The notes: generated by a model not told the origin, from the letters alone. A DNA stretch of 64,000 bases from Leptotrichia sp. oral taxon 221 (GCF_018128245.1 NZ_CP072378.1:1178001-1242000); one strand, 5' to 3'; shown: positions 8,412-18,181, counted from the stretch's first letter. Program-made: numbers and translations.

Positions 8412-8704
8412 TTTAAAATTTCCTTTCTTAAATTTTTTGATAACTTTTCTATTTCAAATTTATATTTTTCAAACATTTTTTTTGATTCTTCTTTTCTTCC
8501 TTGATCAAACAAAATTACAGACATACAAGAATATGAATTTGGATTTCCTTTTTTTAATGCTTCAAAAAAATATTTCTCAGCCTCTTTATATTTTTTTTGC
8601 TCAAGAAAATTATTCCCTTTCAAAAATTCTTCATTTCCATTCGCAGCATATCCTATCGAAAAAGCAAATAAAAACATTGCAAATATTAAAAATTTTCTTT
8701 TCAC
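8408..8704 (-). CDS. Small exported TPR-like protein
   Basis: Start is uncertain. A GTG at 8704 is preferred because it gives a compact signal peptide ([20 protein letters not shown]) with AAGAGAG just upstream. A GTG at 8719, overlapping the upstream stop, would add five residues. The mature part (~78 residues) has a tetratricopeptide-like helix pair: [24 protein letters not shown], followed by [19 protein letters not shown] proteins mediate protein contacts; the partner is unknown. It sits inside the purine operon between an unrecognised membrane protein and purH, where a purine role is not expected. Function unassigned. Confidence 0.6.
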
Positions 8705-8715
8705 GAAACTCTCTT

Positions 8716-9120
8716 TCACTTACTAACAATTTCAAATTTTTCTATTTTTTTAAACATAATATTAAACATAATATAAGTAAAAGTTCCATCAACTGTACCT
8801 AACGACTTAGCATCTATTTCATCTAAATTAAAAATTAAAATTATTATTATAAAAAATATTGGAACTAAAAACATTATAGATAACATTATAGATAAAATAA
8901 AAAAATTATATTTAATTTCTACTACAACTTCTTCCTTATTTTCCAAATCTAATCCTAATTTTCTTTTTTTAGATTTTTTTTCTGAAAGTATCACATAATC
9001 TTCATTAGTTTCAAAAATTATTTCTGAATTTGGCTTTAATTTCTTCTTTTCATTGTCTATCCAAATAGTTTTGGGAAATAACCTAAACTTAAATTTATCA
9101 TGTACGATTATTTTTGACAT
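8716..9120 (-). CDS. Unrecognised membrane-anchored protein
   Basis: A 134-residue protein with AAGGAGAG before its ATG. The N-terminal ~65 residues are polar and Lys-rich, with a beta-like pattern (KIIVHDKFKFRLFPKTIWID). Residues ~72-98 form one strong hydrophobic span (FFILSIMLSIMFLVPIFFIIIILIF), and a weaker one lies near 112-125. A short soluble sensory or carrier domain tethered to the membrane is a plausible description, but I recognise no family. It sits between purN and the TPR-like gene, overlapping the latter's possible GTG start. Its presence in a purine operon is unexplained. Confidence 0.6.
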   Translation of the reverse strand: MSKIIVHDKFKFRLFPKTIWIDNEKKKLKPNSEIIFETNEDYVILSEKKSKKRKLGLDLENKEEVVVEIKYNFFILSIMLSIMFLVPIFFIIIILIFNLDEIDAKSLGTVDGTFTYIMFNIMFKKIEKFEIVSK

Positions 9121-9144
9121 TTACTCTCCTTTTCTTTTTTAATC

Positions 9145-9738
9145 CTATTTTTCAAGCAACTTCTTAATCCCTTCAATCAGTAAAACATGTTCCTTCTCAA
9201 GCACTCTCTTCTGTAAAACTTCAGGCGTGTCATCAGTAAGTACAGGCACCTTTATTTGTAAAATAATTTCTCCTGTGTCAACTCCTGTATCAACAAAATG
9301 AATTGTACATCCACTTTCAGTTTCTTTTGCTTCGATAACTGCTCTGTGAACATTCATTCCATACATTCCCTTTCCACCAAATTTTGGAAGCAATGACGGA
9401 TGGATATTTATAATTTTTCTTGACCATTTTTTTATAAATTCTGGCGATAAAATCGACAAATATCCTGCTAATACGATATAATCTGTCTTTTCGTCATCAT
9501 TTTCAAGAACATTGCTAATTTCATCAGACAATTTTTCTTTTAATACTTTTCTGTCAAGCAAAACATTTTTTATGCCATGTTTTTCTGCTCTTTTAAGTCC
9601 ATAGCACTCTCTATCTGCAATTACATAAGAAATTTCACAATTTAAGTTTCCTTGCTCAATGTTGTCAATAATTGACTGTAAGTTCGACCCTCCACCAGAA
9701 ACTAAAACTGCTATTCTTTTTTTATTTTTATTAGACAT
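9145..9738 (-). CDS. purN: Phosphoribosylglycinamide formyltransferase (folate-dependent)
   Basis: A 197-residue protein. The ATG at 9738 gives the usual start (MSNKNKKRIAVLVSGGGSN) with AAAGAGAG upstream; extending to 9813 would run into purM. PurN transfers a formyl group from 10-formyl-THF to GAR. The phosphate loop SGGGSNLQ (near residue 15), the catalytic Asn/His region INIHPSLLPKFGG (around 105-117), and DTGVDTGEII are all present. Length is typical. It lies between purM and two small unrelated genes; there is no purT in the window. Confidence 0.96.
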   Translation of the reverse strand: MSNKNKKRIAVLVSGGGSNLQSIIDNIEQGNLNCEISYVIADRECYGLKRAEKHGIKNVLLDRKVLKEKLSDEISNVLENDDEKTDYIVLAGYLSILSPEFIKKWSRKIINIHPSLLPKFGGKGMYGMNVHRAVIEAKETESGCTIHFVDTGVDTGEIILQIKVPVLTDDTPEVLQKRVLEKEHVLLIEGIKKLLEK

Positions 9739-9778
9739 TTTTTCACTCTCTTTAAATTTATTTTTATCATCTTTATTT

Positions 9779-10777
9779 TTAATATAAATTAATTTTTTCG
9801 TCACCTTTAACAATAGTTCCTAATTCATAGGCTTCTTCTCCATTTTCAGCTAAAATATCAATAACTGTTTGAGCATCATTTTTATTTACGATAACAACAA
9901 ATCCAACTCCCATGTTGAATGTTCCCCACATTTCTTCTTCTGGAACTCTTGAGAATGTTTCGTGTTTGAATAATGGATGAACTTTTACTTTCGCTTTTTC
10001 GATGTTTGCACAAAGTCCATCTGGTATAGTTCTTGGAACATTTTCAATAAGTCCTCCACCTGTTATGTGAGCCATTCCGTTCACTTGTACTTTTTCCATA
10101 ACTTTTTGAATTGGTTTTACATAAATTTTTGTTGGTGTCAATAAATGTTCTCCAATTGTTTTTCCATTGAATTCTTCGCTAAAATCAGTGAATAATTTTC
10201 TTAATAATGAGAATCCGTTACTGTGAGCTCCACTTGAAGGAATTGCAACAATTACATCTCCTTCTTGAACTTTACTTCCATTAACCATTTTTTCTTCTTC
10301 AACTACACCAACTGCAAATCCTGCAATGTCATATTCTCCATCTGCATAAAATCCAGGCATTTCAGCAGTTTCTCCACCTACTAAAGCTGAATCTCCTTGA
10401 AGACAACCTTCTACAACACCTTTAATTATTTCAGAAGAAACATTTGAGTCCAATTTTCCACAAGCTAGGTAATCTAAGAAAAATAATGGTTGTGCTCCGT
10501 GACACAAAATATCATTTACACACATTGCAACACAGTCAATTCCAACTGTATCGTATTTATTTGTTTCAAATGCAACTTTTAATTTTGTTCCAACTCCATC
10601 AGTTCCAGACACTAAAATTGGTTTTTTGTATTCTCCTAATTTGTATAAAGCCCCAAAACTTCCCAATTCGTTCATAACATTTTTGTTATAAGTTGCTTTT
10701 ACTCTTTCTTTTATTTTCTCAACACTTCTGTATCCTTCTTCTTTATCTACTCCTGAATCTTTATAAGAAATTGACAT
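9779..10777 (-). CDS. purM: Phosphoribosylformylglycinamidine cyclo-ligase (AIR synthetase)
   Basis: A 332-residue enzyme that closes FGAM to AIR using ATP. The N-terminal YKDSGVDKEEGYRSVEKIK, the GTDGVGTKLKVAF loop (about residues 57-70) and the metal/ATP-binding VGGETAEMPGFY (~130) define the family. A canonical AGGAGG precedes the ATG. It is translated 36 bases after the YciI-like gene and is followed by purN. Length is slightly short (usual ~340-345) because the C-terminus is trimmed, which should not affect the active site. Confidence 0.98.
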   Translation of the reverse strand: MSISYKDSGVDKEEGYRSVEKIKERVKATYNKNVMNELGSFGALYKLGEYKKPILVSGTDGVGTKLKVAFETNKYDTVGIDCVAMCVNDILCHGAQPLFFLDYLACGKLDSNVSSEIIKGVVEGCLQGDSALVGGETAEMPGFYADGEYDIAGFAVGVVEEEKMVNGSKVQEGDVIVAIPSSGAHSNGFSLLRKLFTDFSEEFNGKTIGEHLLTPTKIYVKPIQKVMEKVQVNGMAHITGGGLIENVPRTIPDGLCANIEKAKVKVHPLFKHETFSRVPEEEMWGTFNMGVGFVVIVNKNDAQTVIDILAENGEEAYELGTIVKGDEKINLY

Positions 10778-10813
10778 TCTTTATCCTCCTGTTTTAAATT
10801 AAATCTCTACTTT

Positions 10814-11101
10814 TTATTTTACAAAGTTTGCAAAATCTTCTGCATATTTTGTAGGGAAAAATTCCGTAATTTCATATTCCGCAATTCCATTTATATTAAA
10901 CGGATCTTCTGAAATTATTTTCTTAACTTCTTCTAAATTTTCTGCATTTAGCAAAATTACACCACCTGTTCTAGGATTTTTTCTTCCTGAACAAATAAAT
11001 TTTCCCATTTCATAATATTTTTCCAAAAATTTTATATGTTCTTCTAAATATTTTTCAACTTCACTTACTGTTTTTACATAATTTAAACTTACTATATACA
11101 T
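10814..11101 (-). CDS. YciI-family protein
   Basis: A 95-residue protein with AAGGTG before its ATG. The ferredoxin-like fold of YciI/YCII proteins is indicated by MYIVSLNYVKTVSEVEKYLEEH at the N-terminus, GKFICSGRKNPRTGGVILL in the centre (His/Asp-equivalent positions variable), and DPFNINGIAEYEITEF near the C-terminus. Members often act as small enzymes or accessory domains, and no single reaction applies. It begins 8 bases after the purF stop and precedes purM, so it is co-transcribed with purine biosynthesis. Any purine role is inference from position. Confidence 0.8.
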   Translation of the reverse strand: MYIVSLNYVKTVSEVEKYLEEHIKFLEKYYEMGKFICSGRKNPRTGGVILLNAENLEEVKKIISEDPFNINGIAEYEITEFFPTKYAEDFANFVK

Positions 11102-11109
11102 TTTTCACC

Positions 11110-12561
11110 TTATTTTTTCAATTTTTTCAAAGCCTCTTTTTGAATTGGTGTCAATGAAGTGTAAAATTCTTCTTCGTAATCTCCCAATCCAGCTGGATAA
11201 TCTCCATTAAAACATTCCATGCAAAGTCCTGTATATGGTGCATCAAAATTAAGTCCTATTGAATCAATTAATCCGTCAATACTCAAGAAAGCCAATGAAT
11301 CTGCACCAATGTAATCTCTCACTTCTTCAACAGTTTTATTTGCCGAAATCAATTCTGATGAATTTGACACATCAATTCCGTAAAAAATAGGAAACTTGAA
11401 TTCTGGTGATGCAATTCTTACATGAACTTCTTTTGCTCCAGCTTCCTTCAATAACTGAACAATACGGCTTGAAGTAGTTCCACGAACTATTGAATCATCA
11501 ATCATAACTACAACTTTGTCTTTTACAACACCTTTTACAGCAGAAAGTTTCATTCTAACACCTTGTTCTCTAAGTTCCTGAGTTGGCTGAATAAATGTTC
11601 TTGCTACATATTGGTTTTTGATTAATCCCATTTCATAAGGTTTTCCGCTTTCTTCTGCATAACCACTTGCTGCTGACAATGACGAATTTGGAACTCCAAT
11701 TATAATATCTGCATTTTCAACAGGTGCTTCCTTTGCCAATCTTCTTCCACATCTTTTACGAGCCGAATGTACATTTATTCCTGAAATATCCGAATCAGGT
11801 CTTGCAAAATATACATATTCCATCGCCGCAATCGCAGTCGAAGTATCGTCAGTATATTTTTCAATTCTGTATCCATCTTTATCAATGATTACAACTTCTC
11901 CAGATCTAATATTTCTAACAAATTCCGCTCCGACAATTTCCAACGCACAAGTTTCACTCGCCAAAATATACGCTCCATTTTTTGTTTTCCCCAAAATTAA
12001 AGGACGAAATTCAAAAGGGTCAACTGCACCGTACAATTCTGTCTGAGTTTGAACTAAGAAAGAAAATCCACCTTTTACTTGTCTTAACGCATCTTTCAAT
12101 TGGCTCAAAAAATCTTTTTCTTTACTTCTTCTAATCAAATGAACCAACACTTCTGTATCTGATGTAGAATGAAAAATCGCACCGTGTTTTTCCAATTCTC
12201 TTTTTAATTTTTTCGCATTAATCAAATTTCCGTTGTGTGCCAAAGCGATAGTTCCGTCAAAAAATTGGAACAAAAATGGCTGAATATTACGACTGCTACT
12301 ACTTCCAGAAGTCGCATATCTAACATGCCCAATTGCACAATTTCCTTGTAAACGGTTAAAAATTCTATCATCATTAAATACTTCCGACACAAGTCCAGGC
12401 CCACGATGACCATTCACACGCTTACCGTCACTTACTACAATTCCTGCCGCTTCTTGCCCTCTATGTTGCAAACTATGCAATCCATAATAAGTAAGTCTTG
12501 CCGCTTCGTGGTGTCCAAAAACTCCAAAAACTCCACACTCTTCATTCAAGCTCTTAATCAT
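11110..12561 (-). CDS. purF: Amidophosphoribosyltransferase
   Basis: A 483-residue enzyme catalysing the committed step of purine synthesis (PRPP + Gln to phosphoribosylamine). An eight-residue propeptide precedes the nucleophilic Cys ([16 protein letters not shown]). The class II glutaminase domain ([15 protein letters not shown]) occupies the first ~230 residues. The PRTase domain carries the PRPP loop [14 protein letters not shown]. Cysteines at KRCGRR and in [11 protein letters not shown] match the Fe-S-type PurF of Bacillus, implying an oxygen-sensitive cluster, in keeping with an anaerobe. AGGAGG-like TGGAGG precedes the ATG. Confidence 0.97.
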   Translation of the reverse strand: MIKSLNEECGVFGVFGHHEAARLTYYGLHSLQHRGQEAAGIVVSDGKRVNGHRGPGLVSEVFNDDRIFNRLQGNCAIGHVRYATSGSSSSRNIQPFLFQFFDGTIALAHNGNLINAKKLKRELEKHGAIFHSTSDTEVLVHLIRRSKEKDFLSQLKDALRQVKGGFSFLVQTQTELYGAVDPFEFRPLILGKTKNGAYILASETCALEIVGAEFVRNIRSGEVVIIDKDGYRIEKYTDDTSTAIAAMEYVYFARPDSDISGINVHSARKRCGRRLAKEAPVENADIIIGVPNSSLSAASGYAEESGKPYEMGLIKNQYVARTFIQPTQELREQGVRMKLSAVKGVVKDKVVVMIDDSIVRGTTSSRIVQLLKEAGAKEVHVRIASPEFKFPIFYGIDVSNSSELISANKTVEEVRDYIGADSLAFLSIDGLIDSIGLNFDAPYTGLCMECFNGDYPAGLGDYEEEFYTSLTPIQKEALKKLKK

Positions 12562-12634
12562 TTGTAGTTTTCCTCCATTTTTGTTATAAATAGTTTAGTT
12601 TATACTTTATCAATATTTTTTATTTTATTTAAAT

Positions 12635-12658
12635 GACAAGGGGTCAAGACCCCTTGCT
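12635..12658. repeat. Palindromic repeat, copy 1 (purF-purC spacer)
   Basis: GACAAGGGGTC AA GACCCCTTGCT: CAAGGGGTC (12637-12645) is perfectly complementary to GACCCCTTG (12648-12656). Related copies lie at 13490-13515 and 48830-48849. There is no T-run, so it is not a normal terminator; an RNA processing or stability element is possible. Confidence 0.65.
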
Positions 12659-12690
12659 AATATATGATTTCAGAAATTTATTTTTTTAAT

Positions 12691-13407
12691 TTATTTTAAA
12701 ACTTCTTCCATACGACGAAGAACTTCACGATAAGCACCCATTACGTCTCCTAAATCTTGTCTAAATCTATCTTTATCCAATTTTTTAAGTGTATCTTTAT
12801 CCCAAAGTCTCATTGAATCTGGACTAATTTCATCTGCAAGTAAAATATTTCCATCTTTATCTCTTCCAAACTCAATTTTATAATCCACTAAAATCAAGTT
12901 CATTTTATCAAATAATGCAGACAACAAATCATTAATTAAGAAAGTTTGTTTTTTAATTTCAGCCAATTCTTCTTCAGTAACCAATTCTAATGCTAAAGCA
13001 TGATCATCATTCAATAATGGATCTCCTAAATCATCATTTTTGTAAGACAATTCAAAAGTAGGTCTTTTAAAGATTTTTCCTTCTTCAGCCGCATATCTTT
13101 TTACAAAACTTCCAGTTGCTCTATTTCTAATAATTACTTCCAAAGGCACAATTTCCACTTTTTTACAAAGTTGTTCTCTTTCATTCAAAGTTTTAATCCA
13201 GTGAGTTTTTACACCGTGTTTAATCAAATATCCATAAAGTAATGTAGAAATTTTATTATTCAAAATTCCTTTATCTTCCAATTGATCTTTTTTTACTCCA
13301 TTAAATGCAGTCGCATCATCTTTAAAATACATAATTATTTCATCCGCATTATCTGTTGCAAAAATTGATTTTGCTTTTCCTTCATAAATTTGTTCTCTTT
13401 TTTCCAT
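12691..13407 (-). CDS. purC: SAICAR synthetase
   Basis: A 238-residue enzyme joining aspartate to CAIR. The ATG at 13407 is chosen because GGAGG is placed eight bases before it, while the upstream ATG at 13422 overlaps that site. Family motifs: YEGKAKSIF near the N-terminus (nucleotide loop), RNRATGSFVKRYAAEEG (~95-110), and LADEISPDSMRLWD (~195-208) with the aspartate/CAIR-binding residues. Length is normal. It sits between purE and purF with palindromic repeats in both flanking spacers. Confidence 0.98.
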   Translation of the reverse strand: MEKREQIYEGKAKSIFATDNADEIIMYFKDDATAFNGVKKDQLEDKGILNNKISTLLYGYLIKHGVKTHWIKTLNEREQLCKKVEIVPLEVIIRNRATGSFVKRYAAEEGKIFKRPTFELSYKNDDLGDPLLNDDHALALELVTEEELAEIKKQTFLINDLLSALFDKMNLILVDYKIEFGRDKDGNILLADEISPDSMRLWDKDTLKKLDKDRFRQDLGDVMGAYREVLRRMEEVLK

Positions 13408-13489
13408 TTTTATTTCCTCCATTTTTTATTTTTAAATCATATCAAATAAATATTATACTGTTCAATAACTAGAATTTTTTTTATTTCCA

Positions 13490-13515
13490 CAAGGGGTCAA
13501 TATCAATACCTCTTG
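13490..13515. repeat. Palindromic repeat, copy 2 (purE-purC spacer)
   Basis: CAAGGGGT (13490-13497) can pair with ACCTCTTG (13508-13515), one pair being G-U, across a 10-base loop. It shares the CAAGGGGTCAA...CTTGCT framework with copy 1. Confidence 0.55.
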
Positions 13516-13578
13516 CTTCAAAATATTTGTTTTATTAAATTATAAATACATATAACTTCCAAATAAGTCTATTACAAA

Positions 13579-14058
13579 TTATAATTCAACTTTTTTCTCA
13601 TTATCAGCAATAAATTTAGCTTTCATTTCTTTTCTAAATGTAACCAATTTTTCTCTAATTTCAGGATATTTTATTGCAAGAATTTGCACTGCTAACATTC
13701 CTGAATTGTATGAATTATTAATTCCAACAGTTGCTACTGGAATAGATTTTGGCATTTGAACAATCGAATAAAGTGCGTCCAATCCTTCAAGTGCTCCATT
13801 TAAAGGAACTCCAACTACTGGCAGTATTGTTTTTGAAGCAATAACTCCAGGTAAATGTGCCGCAAGTCCAGCACCAGCAATAATCACTTCTGCACCTCTT
13901 TTTTCAACATCAGCCAAAACTTCTTCCAATTTTTCAGGAACTCTGTGAGCCGACAATACATAAGCCTCAAACTCAATCCCAAATTCTCTCAAGCAATTTG
14001 CTGCACCTCTCATTTTGTCAGTATCCGACTGACTTCCAAAAAATATTGCTACTTTCAT
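13579..14058 (-). CDS. purE: N5-carboxyaminoimidazole ribonucleotide mutase or AIR carboxylase (PurE)
   Basis: A 159-residue protein with the flavodoxin-like PurE fold: FGSQSDTDKM (~9-17), VLSAHRVPEKL (~39-48), IIAGAGLAAHLPGVIAS (~72-88) and GVPLNGALEGLDALYSIVQMP (~99-118). These residues match class I PurE, which converts N5-CAIR to CAIR. A class I enzyme normally works with PurK, but no purK is present in the window; either it is elsewhere or AIR is carboxylated directly. AAGGAG precedes the ATG, and the gene follows purL by 20 bases. Confidence 0.96.
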   Translation of the reverse strand: MKVAIFFGSQSDTDKMRGAANCLREFGIEFEAYVLSAHRVPEKLEEVLADVEKRGAEVIIAGAGLAAHLPGVIASKTILPVVGVPLNGALEGLDALYSIVQMPKSIPVATVGINNSYNSGMLAVQILAIKYPEIREKLVTFRKEMKAKFIADNEKKVEL

Positions 14059-14078
14059 TTTCTACTTTCTCCTTTTCT

Positions 14079-17000
14079 CTATTTAAAGAATTTAATTCCA
14101 TTTCTAAAGATATTTTGTTCTTTATCTCCATAAATATTTTTATAAACATTTTTACCTTTTCTTTCAGAATGTCCCATTTTACCAAAAATTCTACCATTAT
14201 ATGCCAACATTCCTTCAATCGCATAATACGAACCATTTGGATTAAATTGTGAATCCATTGTCGAGTTTCCATCCAAATCAACATATTTAGTTGCAATTTG
14301 ATTATTTTTAAATAATTTTTTATATTCTTCTTCTGTAATAACAATTCTTCCTTCTCCGTGAGAAATCGCTACTGAATGAATATCTCCTTCTTTCATATTA
14401 GCTAACCAAGGTGAATTATTTGTAATAATTTTTGTTTGCACAATTTTCGACATATGTTTGTCAATTGTATTAAATGTCAATGTTGGCGAAGTTTCATTTA
14501 ATTCACGAATTTTTCCATAAGGTAACAATCCTGATTTAATTAACGCTTGGAATCCATTACAAATTCCTAAAATTAATCCATCTCTCTTCAATAGATTTTC
14601 CACTGCTTCTTTAACTTTTTTATTCTTCAATACAGCAACCATAAATTTAGCCGATCCATCTGGTTCATCTCCCGCACTAAATCCACCAGGCAACATCAAT
14701 ATTTGCGAATTATTAATTTCTTTAACAAAATTATCAATTGAACTTAAAATATTGCTATGTGACAAGTTATTAAATACACCAATTTTTGCAAGTCCACCTT
14801 CTCTATTAAATGCTCTTTCCAAGTCATATTCTGAGTTTGTTCCAGGGAATACTGGAATAAATACTCTTGGTTTCGCATAAGCATTTGAAATATTGCTAAT
14901 TATATTTTCATGCTCAATTTTTTCAAGTTTCTCGTATTCAACACCTTTACAATGTGCAATTCTATGTTCTTCTGCCACTTCTTTTTTAGTTGGGAACACT
15001 TTTTCAAGCGGTTTTTCCCATTCAGCAATCAATTCATCTAAATCCATTACTGTATCATTATTTATAACAATTTTTGCTTCTTCAGTAACTTTTCCTAACA
15101 ATGTAGCATTTTTATAATCAATTTTTTCAGGAGTTTCAATTATAAATGCTCCATAATTAACTTTAAACCATTCATTTTCTGCATTTTCAGCAAAATTTAC
15201 ATTCACACCTAATTTATTACCAAATGTCATTTTTGCTATACTTTCAGCAATTCCACCGTTTTTAACAGCTACTGACGCAACAATTTTCTTATCTTTAATA
15301 TTTTTTTCGATGAAATCAAAGTTTTCTTTTAATTCTTTCAAGTCTGGCAAGTCATTTTCATCTAATTTAGTCGTAATCAAGTAAACATTATTTCCCGCTT
15401 TTTTAAATTCACTCGAAACAACATCTTCAGCATTTACAACACTTACAGCAAACGAAACTAATGTTGGCGGAACTGAAATATCATTAAATGTTCCACTCAT
15501 CGAATCTTTTCCACCAATTGAAGGCAATCCAAATTCTTTTTGAATATGTAATGCTCCCAATAACGCTGATAATGGTCTTCCCCATTTTTTAGCATCATTT
15601 CCTAATCTTTCAAAATATTCTTGGAATGTAAATCTTACATTTTTGTAATTTCCTCCAGCTGCCACAACTTTAGCCAAAGATTCAATTACCGCATAAGCTC
15701 CTCCGTGGAATGGAATTTGTTTTGCAATGTAAGGATTATATCCGTATCCAACCATTGACGCAACATCTGTTTCAGCATTTATCACTGACACTTTTTGTAC
15801 AGAAACTTCAGCTGGTGTTAATTGATATTTACCACCAAACGGCATTAATACTGTACTTGCTCCAATTGTCGAATCAAAAGTTTCAACCAATCCTCTTTGA
15901 GAAGTTACATTCAAGTCTTTCAAGTTGTTAACAAATTTTTCTTTAAATGTATTTCCAACAATTTCTCTATCCAACACCAATTTATTAGAATTTTCAATTT
16001 TAATATTAATATTTGAAGACGCTCCGTTTGTATTCAAGAAGTCTCTCGAAATATCAACGATTGTTTCTCCATTGTAAGTCATAACCAATCTGTTAGAATC
16101 ATTAATTTCAGCAACTTTGTAAGCCTCTAAGTTTTCTTCAGTCGCATATTCAACAAATTTATCTAAATCTTCTTTTCTAATTACAACTGCCATTCTTTCT
16201 TGTGATTCAGAAATCGCCAATTCAGTTCCAGTAAGTCCAATATATTTAACTCTAATTTCATTCAAGTCAATTACCAATCCGTCTGCAAGTTCTCCAATCG
16301 CAACTGAAACTCCTCCGGCACCAAAATCATTACATTTTTTAATCAATGTCGTAACATTTTTATTTCTAAATAATCTTTGGATTTTTCTTTCAGTAACTGC
16401 ATTCCCTTTTTGAACTTCAGCACTTGATTTTTCTGATGATTCTGTAGTATGTTCTTTAGATGAACCAGTAGCTCCACCAATTCCGTCTCTTCCTGTTCTT
16501 CCACCTAAAAGTACTACGATATCTCCCGCTTCAGGTTTTTCACGAATAATATTTTCAGCTGGTGCAGCTCCTACAACAAGTCCTAATTCCATTCTTTTCG
16601 CTTTATAACCTTCATCATAAATTTCATTTACATGAGTTGTTGCAAGTCCAATTTGGTTTCCATAAGATGAAAATCCATGTGCAGCAGTTTTTGTAATAAC
16701 TTTTTGAGGTAATTTACCTTTTATTGTATCTTCAATTCTTTCAGTTGGATCCCCAGCTCCACTTATTCTAACTGCTTGATAAATAAAAGTTCTTCCTGAT
16801 AATGGATCTCTAATTGCTCCACCTATACAAGTTGCAGCTCCTCCAAATGGTTCAATTTCTGTAGGGTGATTATGTGTTTCATTTTTAAATTGTAAAATCC
16901 ATTTTTCTTCAGTTACTTCTACTTTTCCGTCTTCATTTATTCTTTCCACAGGAACATCAATGTAAATCGAACAAGCATTAATTTCATCAGAAACTTCTAA

Positions 17001-17897
17001 ATCTGGAAGCGATCCATTTTTTCTTTGTTCTTTTCCAAAAACAGTTGCCAAATCCATTAAAGTCATTGGTCTTTTGGCTTCTCTTTCCTCATAAACATAT
17101 TTTCTACTTTCAACATACTCATTTATTGCTTTATTAAATAAATCTCTATAAACTTCATTCTCAACTTTTATATCATCAATAATTGTTTCAAAAGTAGTAT
17201 GTCTACAGTGATCAGACCAGTAAGTATCAAGCACTCTTATTTCAGTTTCTGTCGGATTTCTTTTTTCTTCATTTTTAAAATATTCTTGAATAAATAGCAA
17301 GTCTTTTGCAGTCATTGCTAATTCTAAATCATTTCTCATTTTAATAATTTCTTCTTCGGTTTTTTGAGTAAATCCATCATAAACAATGACTTTATCTTTA
17401 TTTGCAGTTTCTACATTTTCAGATAAAATATCTAGATTTTTCTCTCTTGCTTCTACATCGTTTATATAATATTTTTTAACTTTTTCTAATTCTTCAGAAG
17501 AAATTTTTCCGTATAAAATTATTAATTTCCCACTTTTTACATTAATATTGTTGTCCTTGTCAATTAATAAATTTACACATTGAATTGCAGAATCTGCTCT
17601 TTGGTCATATTGACCTGGCAAAAACTCAACAGAGAAATACACATTTTCTTTGCCTTTTTCTTCTGCATCAAACACATCTTCCAATGATTTATACACATTA
17701 TCCACATTTACTTCAGAAAATACAGTTTTTTCTAGTTTTTCTAAATCACTTTCACTTAAATTGAATATGTCATAAATATTTAAAACCCTTATTCCTTCAA
17801 GTGAACTTAACTTAATATTTTCTTGCAAGTCACTCATTAAATTTTGAGTTTCTACTCTAAAATCTTCTTTCTTTTCAACAAAGATTCTATAATTCAT
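14079..17897 (-). CDS. purL: Phosphoribosylformylglycinamidine synthase, single-chain (PurL with fused PurQ)
   Basis: A 1272-residue enzyme converting FGAR and glutamine to FGAM. The ATG at 17897 has AGGAGGAAG just upstream; the frame continues open to 18020 without a start signal. The order is an N-terminal PurS-like region, a linker, two AIRS-like ATP-binding halves (VLLGGRTGRDGIGGATGSS near residue 475, SIGGKDSMSGTF near 795), then a C-terminal glutaminase domain with nucleophile LGICNGFQ and the partner motif MGHSERKG. The fused form replaces separate purS/purL/purQ genes. It is the first large gene of the operon, about 500 bases downstream of a purine riboswitch. Confidence 0.97.
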   Translation of the reverse strand: MNYRIFVEKKEDFRVETQNLMSDLQENIKLSSLEGIRVLNIYDIFNLSESDLEKLEKTVFSEVNVDNVYKSLEDVFDAEEKGKENVYFSVEFLPGQYDQRADSAIQCVNLLIDKDNNINVKSGKLIILYGKISSEELEKVKKYYINDVEAREKNLDILSENVETANKDKVIVYDGFTQKTEEEIIKMRNDLELAMTAKDLLFIQEYFKNEEKRNPTETEIRVLDTYWSDHCRHTTFETIIDDIKVENEVYRDLFNKAINEYVESRKYVYEEREAKRPMTLMDLATVFGKEQRKNGSLPDLEVSDEINACSIYIDVPVERINEDGKVEVTEEKWILQFKNETHNHPTEIEPFGGAATCIGGAIRDPLSGRTFIYQAVRISGAGDPTERIEDTIKGKLPQKVITKTAAHGFSSYGNQIGLATTHVNEIYDEGYKAKRMELGLVVGAAPAENIIREKPEAGDIVVLLGGRTGRDGIGGATGSSKEHTTESSEKSSAEVQKGNAVTERKIQRLFRNKNVTTLIKKCNDFGAGGVSVAIGELADGLVIDLNEIRVKYIGLTGTELAISESQERMAVVIRKEDLDKFVEYATEENLEAYKVAEINDSNRLVMTYNGETIVDISRDFLNTNGASSNINIKIENSNKLVLDREIVGNTFKEKFVNNLKDLNVTSQRGLVETFDSTIGASTVLMPFGGKYQLTPAEVSVQKVSVINAETDVASMVGYGYNPYIAKQIPFHGGAYAVIESLAKVVAAGGNYKNVRFTFQEYFERLGNDAKKWGRPLSALLGALHIQKEFGLPSIGGKDSMSGTFNDISVPPTLVSFAVSVVNAEDVVSSEFKKAGNNVYLITTKLDENDLPDLKELKENFDFIEKNIKDKKIVASVAVKNGGIAESIAKMTFGNKLGVNVNFAENAENEWFKVNYGAFIIETPEKIDYKNATLLGKVTEEAKIVINNDTVMDLDELIAEWEKPLEKVFPTKKEVAEEHRIAHCKGVEYEKLEKIEHENIISNISNAYAKPRVFIPVFPGTNSEYDLERAFNREGGLAKIGVFNNLSHSNILSSIDNFVKEINNSQILMLPGGFSAGDEPDGSAKFMVAVLKNKKVKEAVENLLKRDGLILGICNGFQALIKSGLLPYGKIRELNETSPTLTFNTIDKHMSKIVQTKIITNNSPWLANMKEGDIHSVAISHGEGRIVITEEEYKKLFKNNQIATKYVDLDGNSTMDSQFNPNGSYYAIEGMLAYNGRIFGKMGHSERKGKNVYKNIYGDKEQNIFRNGIKFFK

Positions 17898-17987
17898 TTT
17901 CTTCCTCCTGATTTTTTGATATTGTAAATTAATTTTGATAAAAAATAATCTAAAATAACAATATTTTAATTTTTTAACACAATTAAA

Positions 17988-18028
17988 ATAAAAAAAATCT
18001 AAGCACAAAAAATTAAGCACTTAGATTT
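17988..18028 (-). terminator. Terminator overlapping the small ORF end, upstream of purL
   Basis: On the minus strand AAATCTAAG (18028-18020) pairs perfectly with CTTAGATTT (18004-17996), followed by TTTTT. The stem contains the last codons and stop of the small ORF. It lies 100 bases before purL, so purL transcription must pass it. Confidence 0.7.
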
Positions 18029-18181
18029 ATATCTATTATATTGATTATTATTTTTTTGAAAATCTTTAATTCTTTGGATTAAATTGTTAATCGTATAAGA
18101 CAAAGTAGACAAGCCCGCAATTTGCTCATCATTAAAGGTAAATGCAACAACTAATTTTTTAACTGTCATTGATTTTTTCAT
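17999..18181 (-). CDS. Small ORF in the purL leader, function unknown
   Basis: A 60-codon frame starting at an ATG with GGAGGG seven bases upstream. The peptide is basic at the N-terminus (MKKSMTVKKLVVAFTFNDEQ) and polar with Asn/Lys in the middle, and it ends KSKCLIFCA. There is no signal peptide or recognised domain. It lies between the purine riboswitch and purL. Its final codons (from AAA TCT AAG through TGC and GCT TAG) are the terminator hairpin itself. A ribosome reaching the stop would cover that hairpin, so the ORF could act as a leader coupling translation to readthrough. Alternatively it is a small gene ended by its own terminator. The ribosome binding site supports real translation. 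Confidence 0.55.
   Translation of the reverse strand: MKKSMTVKKLVVAFTFNDEQIAGLSTLSYTINNLIQRIKDFQKNNNQYNRYKSKCLIFCA

Noticed and set aside
8437-8802. Long open frame on the plus strand opposite the TPR-like and membrane genes
   Set aside because: No ribosome binding site, composition is that of an antisense shadow, and the opposite strand has better starts and signal peptide.
13855-14252. Plus-strand frames opposite purE and purL
   Set aside because: They mirror strongly conserved purine genes and lack ribosome sites.
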